Shown here in pieces: positions 51,212 to 61,878 of a stretch of DNA of 64,000 nt; within the stretch, counting starts at the first letter, position 1; each line of letters begins with the position of its first letter. The notes under the pieces were generated by a model. That model searched no databases, was not told the origin of the DNA, and saw nothing but the letters and a program-made list of their open reading frames with translations. Both the position numbers and the translations under genes were made by a program. The stretch covers positions 248,001 to 312,000 of the forward strand of contig NHNW01000044.1 of the NCBI GenBank assembly GCA_002786025.1, read 5' to 3'. Origin of the DNA: Zasmidium citrigriseum (taxonomy: Eukaryota; Ascomycota; Dothideomycetes; Mycosphaerellales; Mycosphaerellaceae).

Positions 51212-52970
51212 ATGAAGCAACCACAAGTTGAAAGACAGTCTTCGCTGCCAGTGCCTCAGTCAGGGGTAAGTCTTCCATCAAGACTCTTATCAAGCATCCT
51301 TGCTTACCAGTTCACAGGCTACGAACAAGTCACTACCTAATCAGACCGAACATTACAAAGACTGGCCCAATGCCGGCGCCTTCAACAACGCCGAAGACAC
51401 CAAGACCAAGATTCCGATAACCATCTCAGGCTACTTCCCCGACCATGTCGCCGGCGAGCTCTACCGTGCAGGTCCTGGCCAACACCGAGTCCCTCGAACC
51501 AATCCCAAAGACGGCTACATGGAAGTGGACCACTGGTTCGACGGCTTCGTGACCATGCACAGGTTCGAGCTGGTAGCCGGTGCGGACGGCAAGTGCGAGC
51601 AGGCTTGGTACTCTTCCTACAACCAAGTCGACCAACTTCTGCAGAATGCCAAAGACACGGGCCGCATTGATGGTATTACTTTCGCTCAGCATCGCGACCC
51701 TTGCGATACGTTTTACAAGAAGTTCAAGTCGGTCTTCAACCAGAGTGCACCGAGCAACCAGGCCAACAGCAATATCGGTGTCGCTTTCCAGAAGACGTTG
51801 CCAAAGAATGTTGAGAAGGTCAAAGAAGGTGGCAAAGATGTCGAAGGCCGCCGCCTCGTCACCTCTACCACAGACGCCTGCGTGACCAAGACCTTCGATG
51901 CCGAGACTCTCGAGCCGTTGGGAATCACGCGACAAGAGCATCTCCACCCCTCCCTCAAAGGGCCCCTCTCAGCTGCTCATCCCGAATACGATCCAGAGAC
52001 CGGAGACATCTACAACTACAACCTCGAGCTCGGACCCCGCCACATCTACAGAGTCTTTCGCGCCAACAGCAGAACCGGCGACGTCGAAGTCCTCGCCGAA
52101 ATTTCAGGCAAAGATATCAAAGGCGCCTACATCCACTCCTTCTTCATGACACCCAACTTCATCGTGCTCTGCATCTGGCCCGCTTACTTCAAGAACATGG
52201 GTCTCAGCGTGCTTTGGGAAAGGAACATCCTCGACGCTCTCGCCTTTGACGCCAGCTCCCATGCAACATGGCTCGTGGTCGACCGCAAGCACGGACGAGG
52301 CCTCGTAAAGAAATTCACCAGCCCGCCGTTCTTCAGCTTCCATACCACGAACGGCTGGGAGGAGCAGGGCAAGAAAGACGGCGAAGTGGATCTCGTTCTG
52401 GAACTCTGCACATTCGGAAACATGGACATCCTCCACCGCTTCTACTACAAAAACTTCCTCTCCACCAGCCCCGACGTACACAAATTCGCCAAATCAAGCG
52501 GTCGAAAGGATCTCAACCTCACCCGCTTCAGACTCCCATCCGTCCCACTCGACGGCACTTCCAAACCCTCCACCGCAATCCGCATCCTCGACGTCCCCAC
52601 CCCCGACGCCGGCGACCTGCCTCGCATCAACCCGGCTTTCAACTGCAAACCCCATCGATACGTCTGGTCGATGATCGATAGCGGGAAGTCTTCTTTCTCG
52701 GACTCGATTGGGAAGACGGATATGCAGACTGGGAAATGTATTCGCTGGTGTACGCCGAGGCATACGCCTTCTGAGCCGGTTTTTGTTCCGCTTCCTAATG
52801 GTGGGGAGGATGAGGGGTTTGTGCTTGCTGTGGTTTATGATGGCGAGAGTGGGACGAGTTATCTTCTCTGTCTCGATGCTTGCACGATGGAGGAGGTTGG
52901 TCGAGCTGAAGTTGGAAAGGCGGTTGGCATCGGGTTTCATGGGATGCATGTACCGCCAACGTCTGCTTGA
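51212..52970 (+). CDS. Carotenoid oxygenase family enzyme (RPE65/CCD-like); exons 51212-51265 and 51318-52970
   Basis: Predicted 568-aa non-heme Fe(II) dioxygenase cleaving a conjugated double bond in apocarotenoids or stilbene-like substrates. The seven-bladed propeller is signalled by GELYRAGPGQHRVPR, WFDGFVTMHRFEL and RLVTSTTDACVTKTFD. The four iron-binding histidines are visible in SAAHPEYD, YIHSFFMTPNF, FSFHTTNGWEE and the C-terminal GFHGMHVP. The short first exon (MKQPQVERQSSLPVPQSG) was recovered across a 52-bp intron. There is no signal peptide. It resembles fungal cytosolic CAO/lignostilbene-type enzymes more than Carx. It is convergent with the 52984 gene (13 bp between stops). Confidence 0.92.
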
Positions 52971-52983
52971 GGGGTGTTTGCTT

Positions 52984-53598
52984 TCAAACGAACTTCGTTA
53001 CCGCCATCCTCGGCGGATGTCGCAACCAATCCCTCTCCGTCTTCTCATCGTCCTTCTTCTCATCCTCTTTATCGACTTTGTCGGCCTCGTGCGAAGGCCC
53101 TACCAAGATCAACCCATACTTCTTAATCAGCTCTTCATCTTCCATGAACGTCAAGTCTTTATAGAACGACTTGTCAATCGGTTCGGGGACTTTATACGCT
53201 TTCCCGGCTAGTTCGACTCCATTTGGCGTCTGTGGTCGTGGCGCTTCTTGCGAAGGGCGTAATTTGATCCCGAATATCTCTCGCTCTGTCGATGACACTG
53301 ACGAGGCTTTCGTTGCTGTGGATGCACTCGAGGAGGCAGACGAACTCGTCGAGTCGGTAGATCCGGATGCTATCGATGCTGAGGAGGAGAACTTCAAAGT
53401 TGGGGAGTCGTCTAATTCTGAAGGGGTGTTTCTGGACTTGATGCCCAAGATGTCGCTCAAGAGTGAATCTTTCGAGCTGTTGGACGCTTTGGAATTGGAG
53501 CGGCTGGATTTCGCTTTGAGCGATCTCAAGCTACTCGGGCCTTTCTTGCGGGTACTCTTCGAGGGTGGATCGAACAGGAATTGAGTAGAGTCCATCAT
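52984..53598 (-). CDS. Hypothetical protein, 204 aa
   Basis: Single-exon ORF starting at ATGATG (53598/53595). The N-terminal half is Lys/Ser-rich low complexity. The conserved-looking C-terminal half reads REIFGIKLRPSQEAPRPQTP, VELAGKAYKVPEPIDKSFYK, DLTFMEDEELIKKYGLILVG, then a charged Asp/Glu/Lys tail. No known domain was recognised. Its stop lies 13 bp from that of the carotenoid oxygenase. Confidence 0.6.
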   Translation of the reverse strand: MMDSTQFLFDPPSKSTRKKGPSSLRSLKAKSSRSNSKASNSSKDSLLSDILGIKSRNTPSELDDSPTLKFSSSASIASGSTDSTSSSASSSASTATKASSVSSTEREIFGIKLRPSQEAPRPQTPNGVELAGKAYKVPEPIDKSFYKDLTFMEDEELIKKYGLILVGPSHEADKVDKEDEKKDDEKTERDWLRHPPRMAVTKFV

Positions 53599-54358
53599 GC
53601 ATGTAAATCGTTGATCAGACAGAGACAAGACGCTTGAAAGGTAGAAGAGCACACCAAGTTGTAGTGCCCCAGCCACCCGCCTCGAGTCAACACGAGACAA
53701 CCAATGTGATGTCACGATAAGAAGGTTGCGATATATTGCATATAACGTCCTCGTATTAAGAGCCTTCTTCCCTGCTACGCCACACTTGCTGGAGGATGAG
53801 ACTTTCACGAATGCAGCAAATGCGTTAGTTGATCTCGACCTGGTTGGGCATACGCCGATTTCCAGGGCTCTGATGGATTTCTCGGAACTGTCGGCGAGGG
53901 TGCCGAATCGCACTGGAATTGAGGATGCTTACTATGCGTGTGTGTTGGATGATGTTCTGGAACATCATGAGGAAAATGGACGAGTCCTGGCCTGCGTTAG
54001 AAGATCTTCTAATCGACGTCCATGGCAACCAAGATGGAGCAATGAAAGTGCTTACGCCCTACATTCCTGGCTCAATCAAGAAGGAAGTCAGTCGACGGGT
54101 TGATCATACAAGAACTGGATAGCATTCCCACATTATTAAAGTACATCTCCTCTAAATCAACTTTTCGTCCCTCCATAATCTACTAATACACATAAATCTG
54201 AAGTCTCCTCTCCGAGTCAACAACTCTGTGCGGCTTGCGTATATAGTTTCCAGTCTATGCTGTGGTCGGATGTCTCGCTATCGAAGTTTCATGAACGTTC
54301 GTTTACTAGTCGTCTATTTCGGAGGCTTTGGCGTTGCAAGTATTGCTCTTCAGCGATA
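53599..54358. other. Spacer
   Basis: 760 bp. An ORF at 53726-54103 (+) has no recognisable feature and is not called. Nothing else is seen. Confidence 0.4.
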
Positions 54359-54634
54359 TTAGCGAGCTACCAAAGGAGAGATCAGACAGTCAACATACCC
54401 AAAAATCGCCCCCATGACCGGCAAAAAAGCTTTCTCACTCGACGAGGAAGAGCTACTCTTCGAAGACCTCCTCGAATTCGACGACCTCGTAGACTGTGCC
54501 GAACTTCGCCGTCGTTCCGCTTTCTTCGCTGCTACCTCACGCTGGCGACGAGAAGTTTGGGCTTGAGGTGTAGGCATCTTAGTAGGTCCAACAACAGCGG
54601 TACTCGAAGCAGTATCAACCTCTTCCATTAACAC
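54359..54634 (-). CDS. Possible small Ser/Arg-rich protein, 91 aa
   Basis: Short ORF with a Ser/Arg/Lys-rich middle (SSNSRRSSKSSSSSSSEKAF) and a hydrophobic C-terminus (FLPVMGAIFGYVDCLISPLV). It may have an upstream exon: ATGACCTCTGTCGATAGC near 54748, joined through an intron ending CTTTGTTTTCAG, reads MTSVDSKQ and continues in frame into VRLCFLISVLMEE. No family recognised; weakly supported. Confidence 0.3.
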   Translation of the reverse strand: MLMEEVDTASSTAVVGPTKMPTPQAQTSRRQREVAAKKAERRRSSAQSTRSSNSRRSSKSSSSSSSEKAFLPVMGAIFGYVDCLISPLVAR

Positions 54635-55332
54635 AGAAATAAGAAAGCAAAGCCGTACCTGAAAACAAAGCAGGGATCCCTCAATAGCCGCCCGAGATGG
54701 CTGGGAAATCTTCCAGCTGAAATACCTGCTTGCTATCGACAGAGGTCATGATCTTCGTTTTGATGGTGTGTGGTTGGGTGTGAACCAGGAACAGGACGAG
54801 AAGGGATGAACAATGGTTCGGCGGGCCAGGCCGGTGGTCGACTAAAGGCATGAATCGTTCGTAGAGGAGGTCGAATCGATGGGGGTGGAACATGACAACC
54901 ACATGCAGGGTGGGGAGTCAGTGCGAGAGACGGCGAGTCATGGGCAAGCAGATCGGCAGTGGACGAAGTGCGGCGTTGATCGAGAGCTTCTTGCTTGAGT
55001 GTCGTCGAGTCTCCATTGATCTCACCTTGAAAAGTCCAAGGCTGTGAGAGCATCAAACTCCCAGCATGAACATTTAACCCAAAGGGAACGGAAGCCGTGC
55101 GATGTCGTTTTGTACAAGGTGTGCTGAGGAGCTAGTCAGTGAAGTCAAATCTTGCCGTGTTGGGCAAGACCTTTCAGCGTCATATTGCAGCTGCGAACGA
55201 CTCAGTGGCAGCAATCGATGCCAACATCTTCTGCATAGAACACGTTAATCGACAACACTTCGCAATGAGCTCACCTGGTCATACGAATCAACAGGACACA
55301 ATCTCCCAATCAGTCTCACCTTACATTTCCAT
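54635..55332. other. Spacer
   Basis: About 700 bp apart from the possible first exon near 54720-54750 of the small Ser/Arg-rich gene. No other supported feature. Confidence 0.35.
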
Positions 55333-56360
55333 CTACATATTCCTTCCACCAGTAACCATCAACGTCTGTCCACTGACATAGCTGAACAACGGACTGCAAA
55401 CCGCCAGAACAGCACTTGCGGCCTCAGTCGCACTACCTGGCCGCCTCAGGGGAATATCTGCGTAGCTGGCACTGGCATCCTTCTGCTTCTGCGGAATGCC
55501 CAAAGCGATCTTCGAGCCGTCTGGTGCCGTGACGAACGCTCCCTCCTCCTTAGCTGCTGTAAGACGAGTCTGAATGTGGCCGAAGGCGACGGTGTTGGCG
55601 CGGACGCCAAAGGTTGGGCCCCATTCCTTGGCGATGGCTTTGGTCAGGCCGACGACGCCGGCTTTCTATACACGAGCATCAGCAAGACATTCAAGTTTAT
55701 AGGGATGGGGGTGGTAGACATACGGCCAGAGCGTAGTTAGCTTGTCCAGCATTGCCGTGGATACCAGATGTCGAGGAGATGTTGACGATGCTTCGTGGCT
55801 CACCGTCCTTCACGCGGAAGTAAGGCGCCGCAGCTCGGATGAGCTTGAAGGGCGCGGTGCCGTGCAGGGCGATGATGGTGTCCCATTGCTTGTCCGTGAT
55901 CTTGTGGATGACGCCTGTCATGGCCTATCAGCATACGATATACTGCCGTCTCTTCCCAACTCTTGTCTTACCGTCCCATGTAAAGCCGGCGTTGTTGACG
56001 ATGATGTGGATCTTGCCGTTGCCAAATTCAGCGGCCTTCTTGACCAGGGTGTTGATGTACTCGTCGTTGAGGATATCGCCGGGGACGGAGGTGGCCTTGC
56101 CGCCAGCCTTGTTGATGCTGTCGGCGACTTGCTGGGACTTGTCTGGATTGGGATCTGTTAGCCAGATCTCTTCCGGAGAATCCTGGTGTCGTACCTTTGT
56201 CGATGTCTGACACGACGATCCAAGCACCCTCATTGGCGAAGAGTCGTGCACATTCAGCTCCAATGCCTTGGCCAGACCCAGTGATGATGGCTACTTGACC
56301 CTGGAGCATGCCCTTGGGGTAGTTGAGGTGGGAAGCGATCTGCTGTGCTCGGGAGGCCAT
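55333..56360 (-). CDS. Short-chain dehydrogenase/reductase (FabG-like); exons 56195-56360, 55972-56142, 55724-55914, 55333-55665
   Basis: Predicted 286-aa classical SDR. The cofactor motif is AIITGSGQGIGAECARLF (TGxxxGxG), with D in VVSDID. NNAG is in HIIVNNAGFTWDGVIHKITD (across intron 2). The active site is SIVNISSTSGIHGNAGQANYALAKAG (Ser, Tyr-x3-Lys, with K just after intron 3). The C-terminus is FSYVSGQTLMVTGGRNM, no PTS1. Intron acceptors were chosen so the motifs join in frame (introns 52, 57, 58 bp). The substrate is probably a 3-hydroxyacyl or sugar-type alcohol. It is divergent from the StrI-like gene with 280 bp between starts. Confidence 0.9.
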
Positions 56361-56640
56361 GGTTGTATATTGATATAAATGAGGATTTGAAGCGATAGAT
56401 TGAGTGAAAGATGCTCACTTACAGACTGTTCCTACAAAACATCTCACTGTGGTATAGACGAGGAAGACGTAGCCGGGAATGTTCACCACTGCCTCGGCTT
56501 TGCTTTGACCTTCCGAGTCACGTGGAGTGCACAAGCTCCACTCTTCTTTCCGAATCCGAGCTGACCTTCGCCCGCTCAACAATTCGCCCATCGATGTCTC
56601 AAGAACATTCACTGACTTCATCATCTCCCGAGAATCTGCC

Positions 56641-58215
56641 ATGGCGCCGTTGATGAATGAAGGGATCCGTGAATCCAATGGAACCAACGGAAGCCACATC
56701 AAACCTCGCCTCCTCATCATCGGAGCTGGATCGCGAGGAAATGCCTACGCTAGAGCAGTCGTAGACTCCGGGTTGGGAGTTGTAGCAGCTGTTGCAGAAC
56801 CCATCGACTTCAAGCGAACATATCTTGGATCTCAATACATCTGGCCGCAGGATGAGCCGAACCCGGAACAAGAGTTCAGTTCATGGAAAGACTTCATTAA
56901 GTTTGAGACGCAAAGAAGGAAAGACGAAGCTGCTGGCGTTCCCGTCCCTCCCGGCATCGATGGCGCTTTCATATGCGTTCGGGATGAACATCATGTGGAA
57001 GTGCTTACAGCGATCGCACCCCTGGGTTTGCATATCATGAGTGAGAAGCCGCTCGCCACTTCTCTGGCCGACTGCATTCGCATTGAACGTTCGATACGAG
57101 CAAACCCAGAGCGCATCTTCGCCATTGGTCATGTCTTGAGATACAGCCCGCACAATATGCTTCTCAGACATCTTGTTCGAGAGCAGCGTGTGATCGGAGA
57201 CATCCTTTCCATCGAACACACTGAGCCAGTCGGCTGGTGGCACTTCAGTCATTCTTATGTGCGAGGCAACTGGCGGAAAGAGTCAACGACAGCTCCAAGT
57301 CTTCTGACAAAAAGTTGTCATGACATCGACTTCATCCTTTGGATGCTCTGCTCTCCTGCGTCAGCGAGCGAACAACAGGCCCATCTTCCATCACGCATCA
57401 GCTCGGCTGGGTCATTGAAGCAGTTTCGAAAGGAGAGAAAACCAAGGGAGGCGGGGAATGCAACCAATTGTCTATCATGTCCCATCAGCGACAGGTGCAA
57501 ATTCTCTGCGAAACGAATCTACCACGATAAACACCTTGCGAAAGGCAACGCCAGATGGCCTGTGCATATCGTCAACCCAGAGGTTGAATCTCTCATCCAT
57601 ACAGAAGGTCCAGAGAAAGCGAGTGAAGCGCTTCTATCTTCACTCGCTGAAGACTATACCGTCGGCAAGACACCCACACAGGACATCGAATCACGCTCAT
57701 GGTACGGTCGCTGCGTCTGGGAAAGCGACAACGACGTCGTCGACGACCAACTCGTCACAATAGAATGGGACGACGACGGCGAAAGTCGAGATCGCCAAGC
57801 AAAGACCGCCTCTTTCCACATGATCGCTCAATCCCTCGCGCAATGCGAACGAAGAGGTCGAATCTACGGCACGGACGGCGAGATCTACTACGACAGCAAG
57901 AGCATCACCGTCCATGACTTTAACAATGACACAACACGGACGTTCAATCCCGAGGTGCCGAAGAACTCACATCATGGAGGTGGAGATGATGGCTTGACGC
58001 AGCAGTTTGTGAAGGCTGTTGCGGCGGCGATGGAGGGGAGGATGAGTGTGAGAGAGGCGCAGGTGGAGTATTTGGGCTGTACAATGGAGGAGATTCTTCG
58101 ATCGCATGCTGCTGTGTTTGCCGCGGAGCAGGCGAGGAGGGAGAAGAGAGTTGTTGAGTGGGGCGAGTGGTGGGATGGGAATGTTAAGCCGATGATGGAG
58201 GGATTGGAATGGTAG
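56641..58215 (+). CDS. Gfo/Idh/MocA-family oxidoreductase, StrI-like, 524 aa
   Basis: Single-exon ORF. N-terminal nucleotide-binding motif LLIIGAGSRGNAYARAV, catalytic-lysine motif IMSEKPLATSLADC, and substrate-site LLTKSCHDIDFILWML. A long insertion carries a cysteine cluster NCLSCPISDRCKFSAKRIY, a signature of the fungal StrI-like subgroup and a possible metal site. The C-terminal sheet contains GRIYGTDGEIYYD. It is longer than the 359-aa relative at 36209. Start at 56641 removes 38 low-confidence upstream residues. Probably a cytosolic sugar or cyclitol dehydrogenase acting with the two SDRs nearby. Confidence 0.88.
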   Translation: MAPLMNEGIRESNGTNGSHIKPRLLIIGAGSRGNAYARAVVDSGLGVVAAVAEPIDFKRTYLGSQYIWPQDEPNPEQEFSSWKDFIKFETQRRKDEAAGVPVPPGIDGAFICVRDEHHVEVLTAIAPLGLHIMSEKPLATSLADCIRIERSIRANPERIFAIGHVLRYSPHNMLLRHLVREQRVIGDILSIEHTEPVGWWHFSHSYVRGNWRKESTTAPSLLTKSCHDIDFILWMLCSPASASEQQAHLPSRISSAGSLKQFRKERKPREAGNATNCLSCPISDRCKFSAKRIYHDKHLAKGNARWPVHIVNPEVESLIHTEGPEKASEALLSSLAEDYTVGKTPTQDIESRSWYGRCVWESDNDVVDDQLVTIEWDDDGESRDRQAKTASFHMIAQSLAQCERRGRIYGTDGEIYYDSKSITVHDFNNDTTRTFNPEVPKNSHHGGGDDGLTQQFVKAVAAAMEGRMSVREAQVEYLGCTMEEILRSHAAVFAAEQARREKRVVEWGEWWDGNVKPMMEGLEW

Positions 58216-58572
58216 AACACCACGATGGTATGGAGGCACCAATGATGTTACGAATGATGAAATATGGGCGTCTCAGTAGCTCACGGATTCATATGAATAT
58301 GCCGTTCAGAACATTCACTTCACCGTCCAAGCTTCCGCTAGCGCCAAAAGCTCGGGATTGCTCGGATCTTCTTCCGGCCCACCTTCCCGATGTGGGCAGA
58401 CTTGAGAGCACCGCAGAAACCTTACGCGGCATCGCTATCACCAACCGAGTGTCTTTAACGAGTCTTACTCACCCATGATCGAACGCCTGACGAAGAGCAC
58501 TGCCGGCAAAATATCGAGCATGAATCCAAAATACGGACATCCACCGACCGGACGAGCATTCCTAACGATAAT
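58216..58572. other. Spacer before the SnoaL-like gene
   Basis: 357 bp, nothing recognised beyond terminator and promoter sequence. Confidence 0.35.
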
Positions 58573-59055
58573 ATGAGCCCCCAAAACGACTACCCCACGC
58601 CGTCCAGCGACAGCGACGAATCCACCGCCTCTCGACTCGAGCGCCTCTCGCGCTGCGTCCCCGACAGCATCAACGCCCGCGACTTCACCTTCTCCTCCAA
58701 AGACGGCCAAGAACTCACCGCCCACACCGCCGCCGACTTCATGTGCCACCTCGACAGCCAAGCGCAACCCATCACCCTCCGCGAGCAAGTCGCGGCGTGG
58801 CAGAAACGTACGGAGGAGTTTCCGGATTTTAGATTTGAGTTGCAGGAGATTTCGAGTGATGTGAATGAGAGGAGTGGACAGGCGAGTGTTTTTATGAGTT
58901 TGATTTGGACGGGGTTGGGGGAGGTGCAGTTGCATGCTATTACCGAGTTGAAGTGGAGGAGGAGGGGCGGTTGGTGGGAGTTGTATTGGGTTTATGGGAT
59001 GAGGAGTATGCCGGAGCCGGGGATGAATTCTATACCGGAGGTTGGAGAGGGGTGA
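58573..59055 (+). CDS. SnoaL-like / NTF2-like protein, 160 aa
   Basis: Single-exon ORF. The pattern LREQVAAWQKRTEEFPDFRFELQEISSDV, then QASVFMSLIWTGL and ITELKWRRRGGWWELYWVYGMR, fits a SnoaL-type fold (ester/ketol chemistry or binding). It overlaps no other gene and is convergent with the KduD-like gene (130 bp). The role is unknown; the same fold recurs at 37548-38063, so each sugar module carries one. Confidence 0.65.
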   Translation: MSPQNDYPTPSSDSDESTASRLERLSRCVPDSINARDFTFSSKDGQELTAHTAADFMCHLDSQAQPITLREQVAAWQKRTEEFPDFRFELQEISSDVNERSGQASVFMSLIWTGLGEVQLHAITELKWRRRGGWWELYWVYGMRSMPEPGMNSIPEVGEG

Positions 59056-59185
59056 AGGAAGAGGTGGATGCTATCGAGAATACATGGAGACGATGAGGAA
59101 TATCTATGGAGTGGACATATCCTCTGGAAGCTGCAGCCATTGAGGTATGCTGTTCTTCCCGACGGGACAGCTGGTGTGATTGCTC

Positions 59186-60104
59186 TCACCGAGCGAGCCA
59201 ACCGCCATCAACCTGGAGGCAAGATTAGTATCGTCTGCAGCGAGATGAGCATGTATACATACCGCCAAAGTCTCGCCGGTCATGTACGCTGTTGCCGGCT
59301 TGGAGGCGAGGAAGATGATGGCCGCATGGAAGTCTTTAGGATCTCCCCAGCGACCACATGGAATCCTCTGCGAGATCGAGTCGAATAATGCCGAATCCGC
59401 GTTCGTCCGCACATCCACGTTCATGTTGGTCGCAATGTACCTGCAGTACATTAGCCAGCAGCGACGACTCGGGATCTCAACAACGCACCCTGGAGCAATG
59501 GCATTCACCCGAATCCCATGCATTGCCCATTCATTCGACAAAGCCTTAGTCAGCATGGCAATACCTCCCTTGCTGACAGCATACCCAGCCATTCGAACAC
59601 CACCTTGATACGACGCAAGACTGGCCACATTGATGATACGACCATGGGTACCGTCAGCAATCCACTTCTTGCCAACTTCCCGGCAGATGGCGAATGGCGA
59701 ATTCATGTTGACTTGCATCACCTCGCCGAGGAGCTCGTCTGTATACTCCGTGGCATCTGCCCGGCGCTGAATGCCCGCTGCATTCACCAAGATCTCGAAA
59801 GGATGAGACTTGAGGACCTCTTGGATGGTCATGGTCACAGCTTTTGAGTCTCCGAGGTCGCAGGGGAACAGCCAGCACTGGCGGCCCAGCTTGAGAATGC
59901 CATCATATGTCTCACGCTGCGTTTCGTTCCTCTGAAGCCTCCATCAACATCAATATCTTAAAACATCGATCGAAGCGTGATGACCACAATCATAATAACA
60001 TCTGCGCCAGCCTCCGCCAGGGCCAAAGCCATAGCCTGACCGATGCCGCCAGCGGCGCCAGTCACCAGTGCCGTCTGCCCGCTGAGGTCGAAGAGATGCG
60101 CCAT
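59186..60104 (-). CDS. 2-deoxy-D-gluconate 3-dehydrogenase-like SDR (KduD type); exons 59985-60104, 59489-59931, 59263-59440, 59186-59212
   Basis: Predicted 255-aa SDR. Motifs: [20 protein letters not shown], the KduD-typical [49 protein letters not shown] with Tyr-x3-Lys in [38 protein letters not shown], and the end [16 protein letters not shown], completed by a 27-bp last exon. All introns (53, 48, 50 bp) keep frame. Bacterial KduD oxidises 2-deoxygluconate or reduces the diketuronate from pectin breakdown; fungal relatives are less defined. Exon 1's donor could also be 3 bp earlier. Confidence 0.9.
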
Positions 60105-60533
60105 TCCGATGGATGAAAATTGGTTGTCTGATTATTCTGGAAAGCTGGACTCATTTTGAGATCCACCGACTGCGGCGCCCTACAGCCGACAAGCTTCGAA
60201 AGCGGGTCGGGAGCTGAGATCCTCGCTTAATGACAAGTATTGTGATTGCACTTGCACATCATTATACTTGATGGGGCTTCAAGACTTCGTACAAATATGG
60301 ACTTCGAAATATCTGCGCCAGCTTCACAATCATATGCCGGCGTTCGCATGATCTACATGCAGGTACCAGGTTTGATCGGCGGGTTGCTTATAAGCTGCTT
60401 AGCAAAGCACGAAGTCATACCACTCTGACATGTTTCTTTCAAAGCAGGTCATGAAATGAGGACAAAAAAAGGGCTCCTGGATGGACCAGTCTTCTACAAT
60501 GCTTGTTCCACTCGCTTCGTCAATTTCGCACTG
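60105..60533. promoter_or_regulatory. Divergent promoter of the KduD-like SDR and aquaglyceroporin genes
   Basis: 429 bp between divergent starts. An upstream in-frame ATG for the porin at 60456 lies inside it. No further motif recognised. Confidence 0.35.
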
Positions 60534-61703
60534 ATGGCAGCAGAAAGCGATCAATCCGGCGAGAAAGCTCCTCCTCCGAGCGAACCTCCCCTACATCAAC
60601 CGCTTGGCTTCTCGTCCTTCGCAGTCGGTCTCCGCCAAGTACAAGGGGACGGTGCTCCCAATAATCGCAACGTCCAGAATGAGTCCAGCATGGAATCAGC
60701 AGCGTCCGGCAGACTTTACAAATCCTCCACCCACCCTTTCGTGGGACGTATAGGCGGCAACCAAGAATTCGTCGTAGACAAAGACCATGAGGACTGCGAT
60801 AGGATCCTCAGCAAAGCTCCTGATGCTGCGCCTGGCATGTCGATTGGAGATCAACTTTCTCTGGCGGGATTCGCACAGCTGGGCATCTGGAAAGCAGCGA
60901 TCATGGAGGGCATGGGAACTCTTCTTTTCTCGTACATCACCATCTGGTCGAATATCAGCCCTGACTCCATTCCTACGGCGCCCACCGCACAACTTGGATA
61001 CTTCGATAACGCCGCCTACCTGGGTCCAGCAACCGGCGGCCTGCAAAACTTCATTCTTCTCACGCTCTTCACCTTCGTCTTCGGCGTCCTGACAGGCGCC
61101 CATCTCAACCCCACAATCACAATAGGCACTTTCTTCGCCCGCCTCACAAGCTTCCCTCGCATGGTCCTCTACGTCGCCTTCCAAACCTTCGGCGCCGCTC
61201 TCGCAGGCTACCTCGTCCGCGCCGGCTACGGAACACGAGACTTCAAGACCGGCGGCTGCTGGCTCTTTACCGGCGGCGACGCCCAATACTCCTCACGCCC
61301 TTCCGGCGTCGGTCGAGCCTTCTCCAACGAGTTCATGGCTTGCCTCACCCTGCTTTTCCTTGCCTTCGGCGTAGGTTTGGATCCTCGCCAACAGAAGATC
61401 ATACCACCGGCCCTGAGCCCTTTCCTTGTGGGTTTGGTTCTGGGTGTCTTGAGCTGGGCTTTCGGGTATAGTGTTTATGGGTACGGGGGTGCGAGTATGA
61501 ATCCTGCGAGGTGTTTTGGGGCTTTTGTGGGGAGTCGGTTTCCCGGGTGGGCGTGGTATTATTGGTGAGTTTGATCTATCCTGTTATTTCCCTTTCAATC
61601 TGGTGTGCTAATGGATGAGCTACACAGGGTCGCATCGATTTGTGCGGGTATAGTGCATTCGGTGTTTTACTTCTTGATTCCGCCTGGACGGTCATTGTTG
61701 TGA
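60534..61703 (+). CDS. Aquaporin / aquaglyceroporin (MIP family); exons 60534-61564 and 61628-61703
   Basis: Predicted 368-aa channel (394 aa from the ATG at 60456). A long ~125-residue cytosolic N-terminus is followed by six membrane spans. The two pore half-helices are GAHLNPTITIGTFFA (NPT variant) and YGGASMNPARCFGAFVG (NPAR). The last exon VASICAGIVHSVFYFLIPPG completes TM6 across a 63-bp intron. The first motif's NPT rather than NPA is seen in a fungal intrinsic-protein subgroup of uncertain specificity (water, glycerol or other small solutes). Confidence 0.85.
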
Positions 61704-61878
61704 TAAGGAGGCTGCCATCGCCATTCAATGCCTCCAAGTGCCTGCAAGGTTGGTAACTAGAACTGGATCCGGGACGATGCGACACTGATAAGAGGTACAT
61801 CTATCGTTACAGTACGCTACAGTACATCGCTAAACAAGGACCCACCCAGACTCCATAACCTAACACTAGTCAGACAAC

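Noticed and set aside
53726..54103. 125-aa plus-strand ORF
   Set aside because: Some coding-like stretches but no start context, family or neighbouring support.
55742..56210. Plus-strand ORFs opposite the FabG-like SDR
   Set aside because: Antisense to a well-supported four-exon SDR gene.
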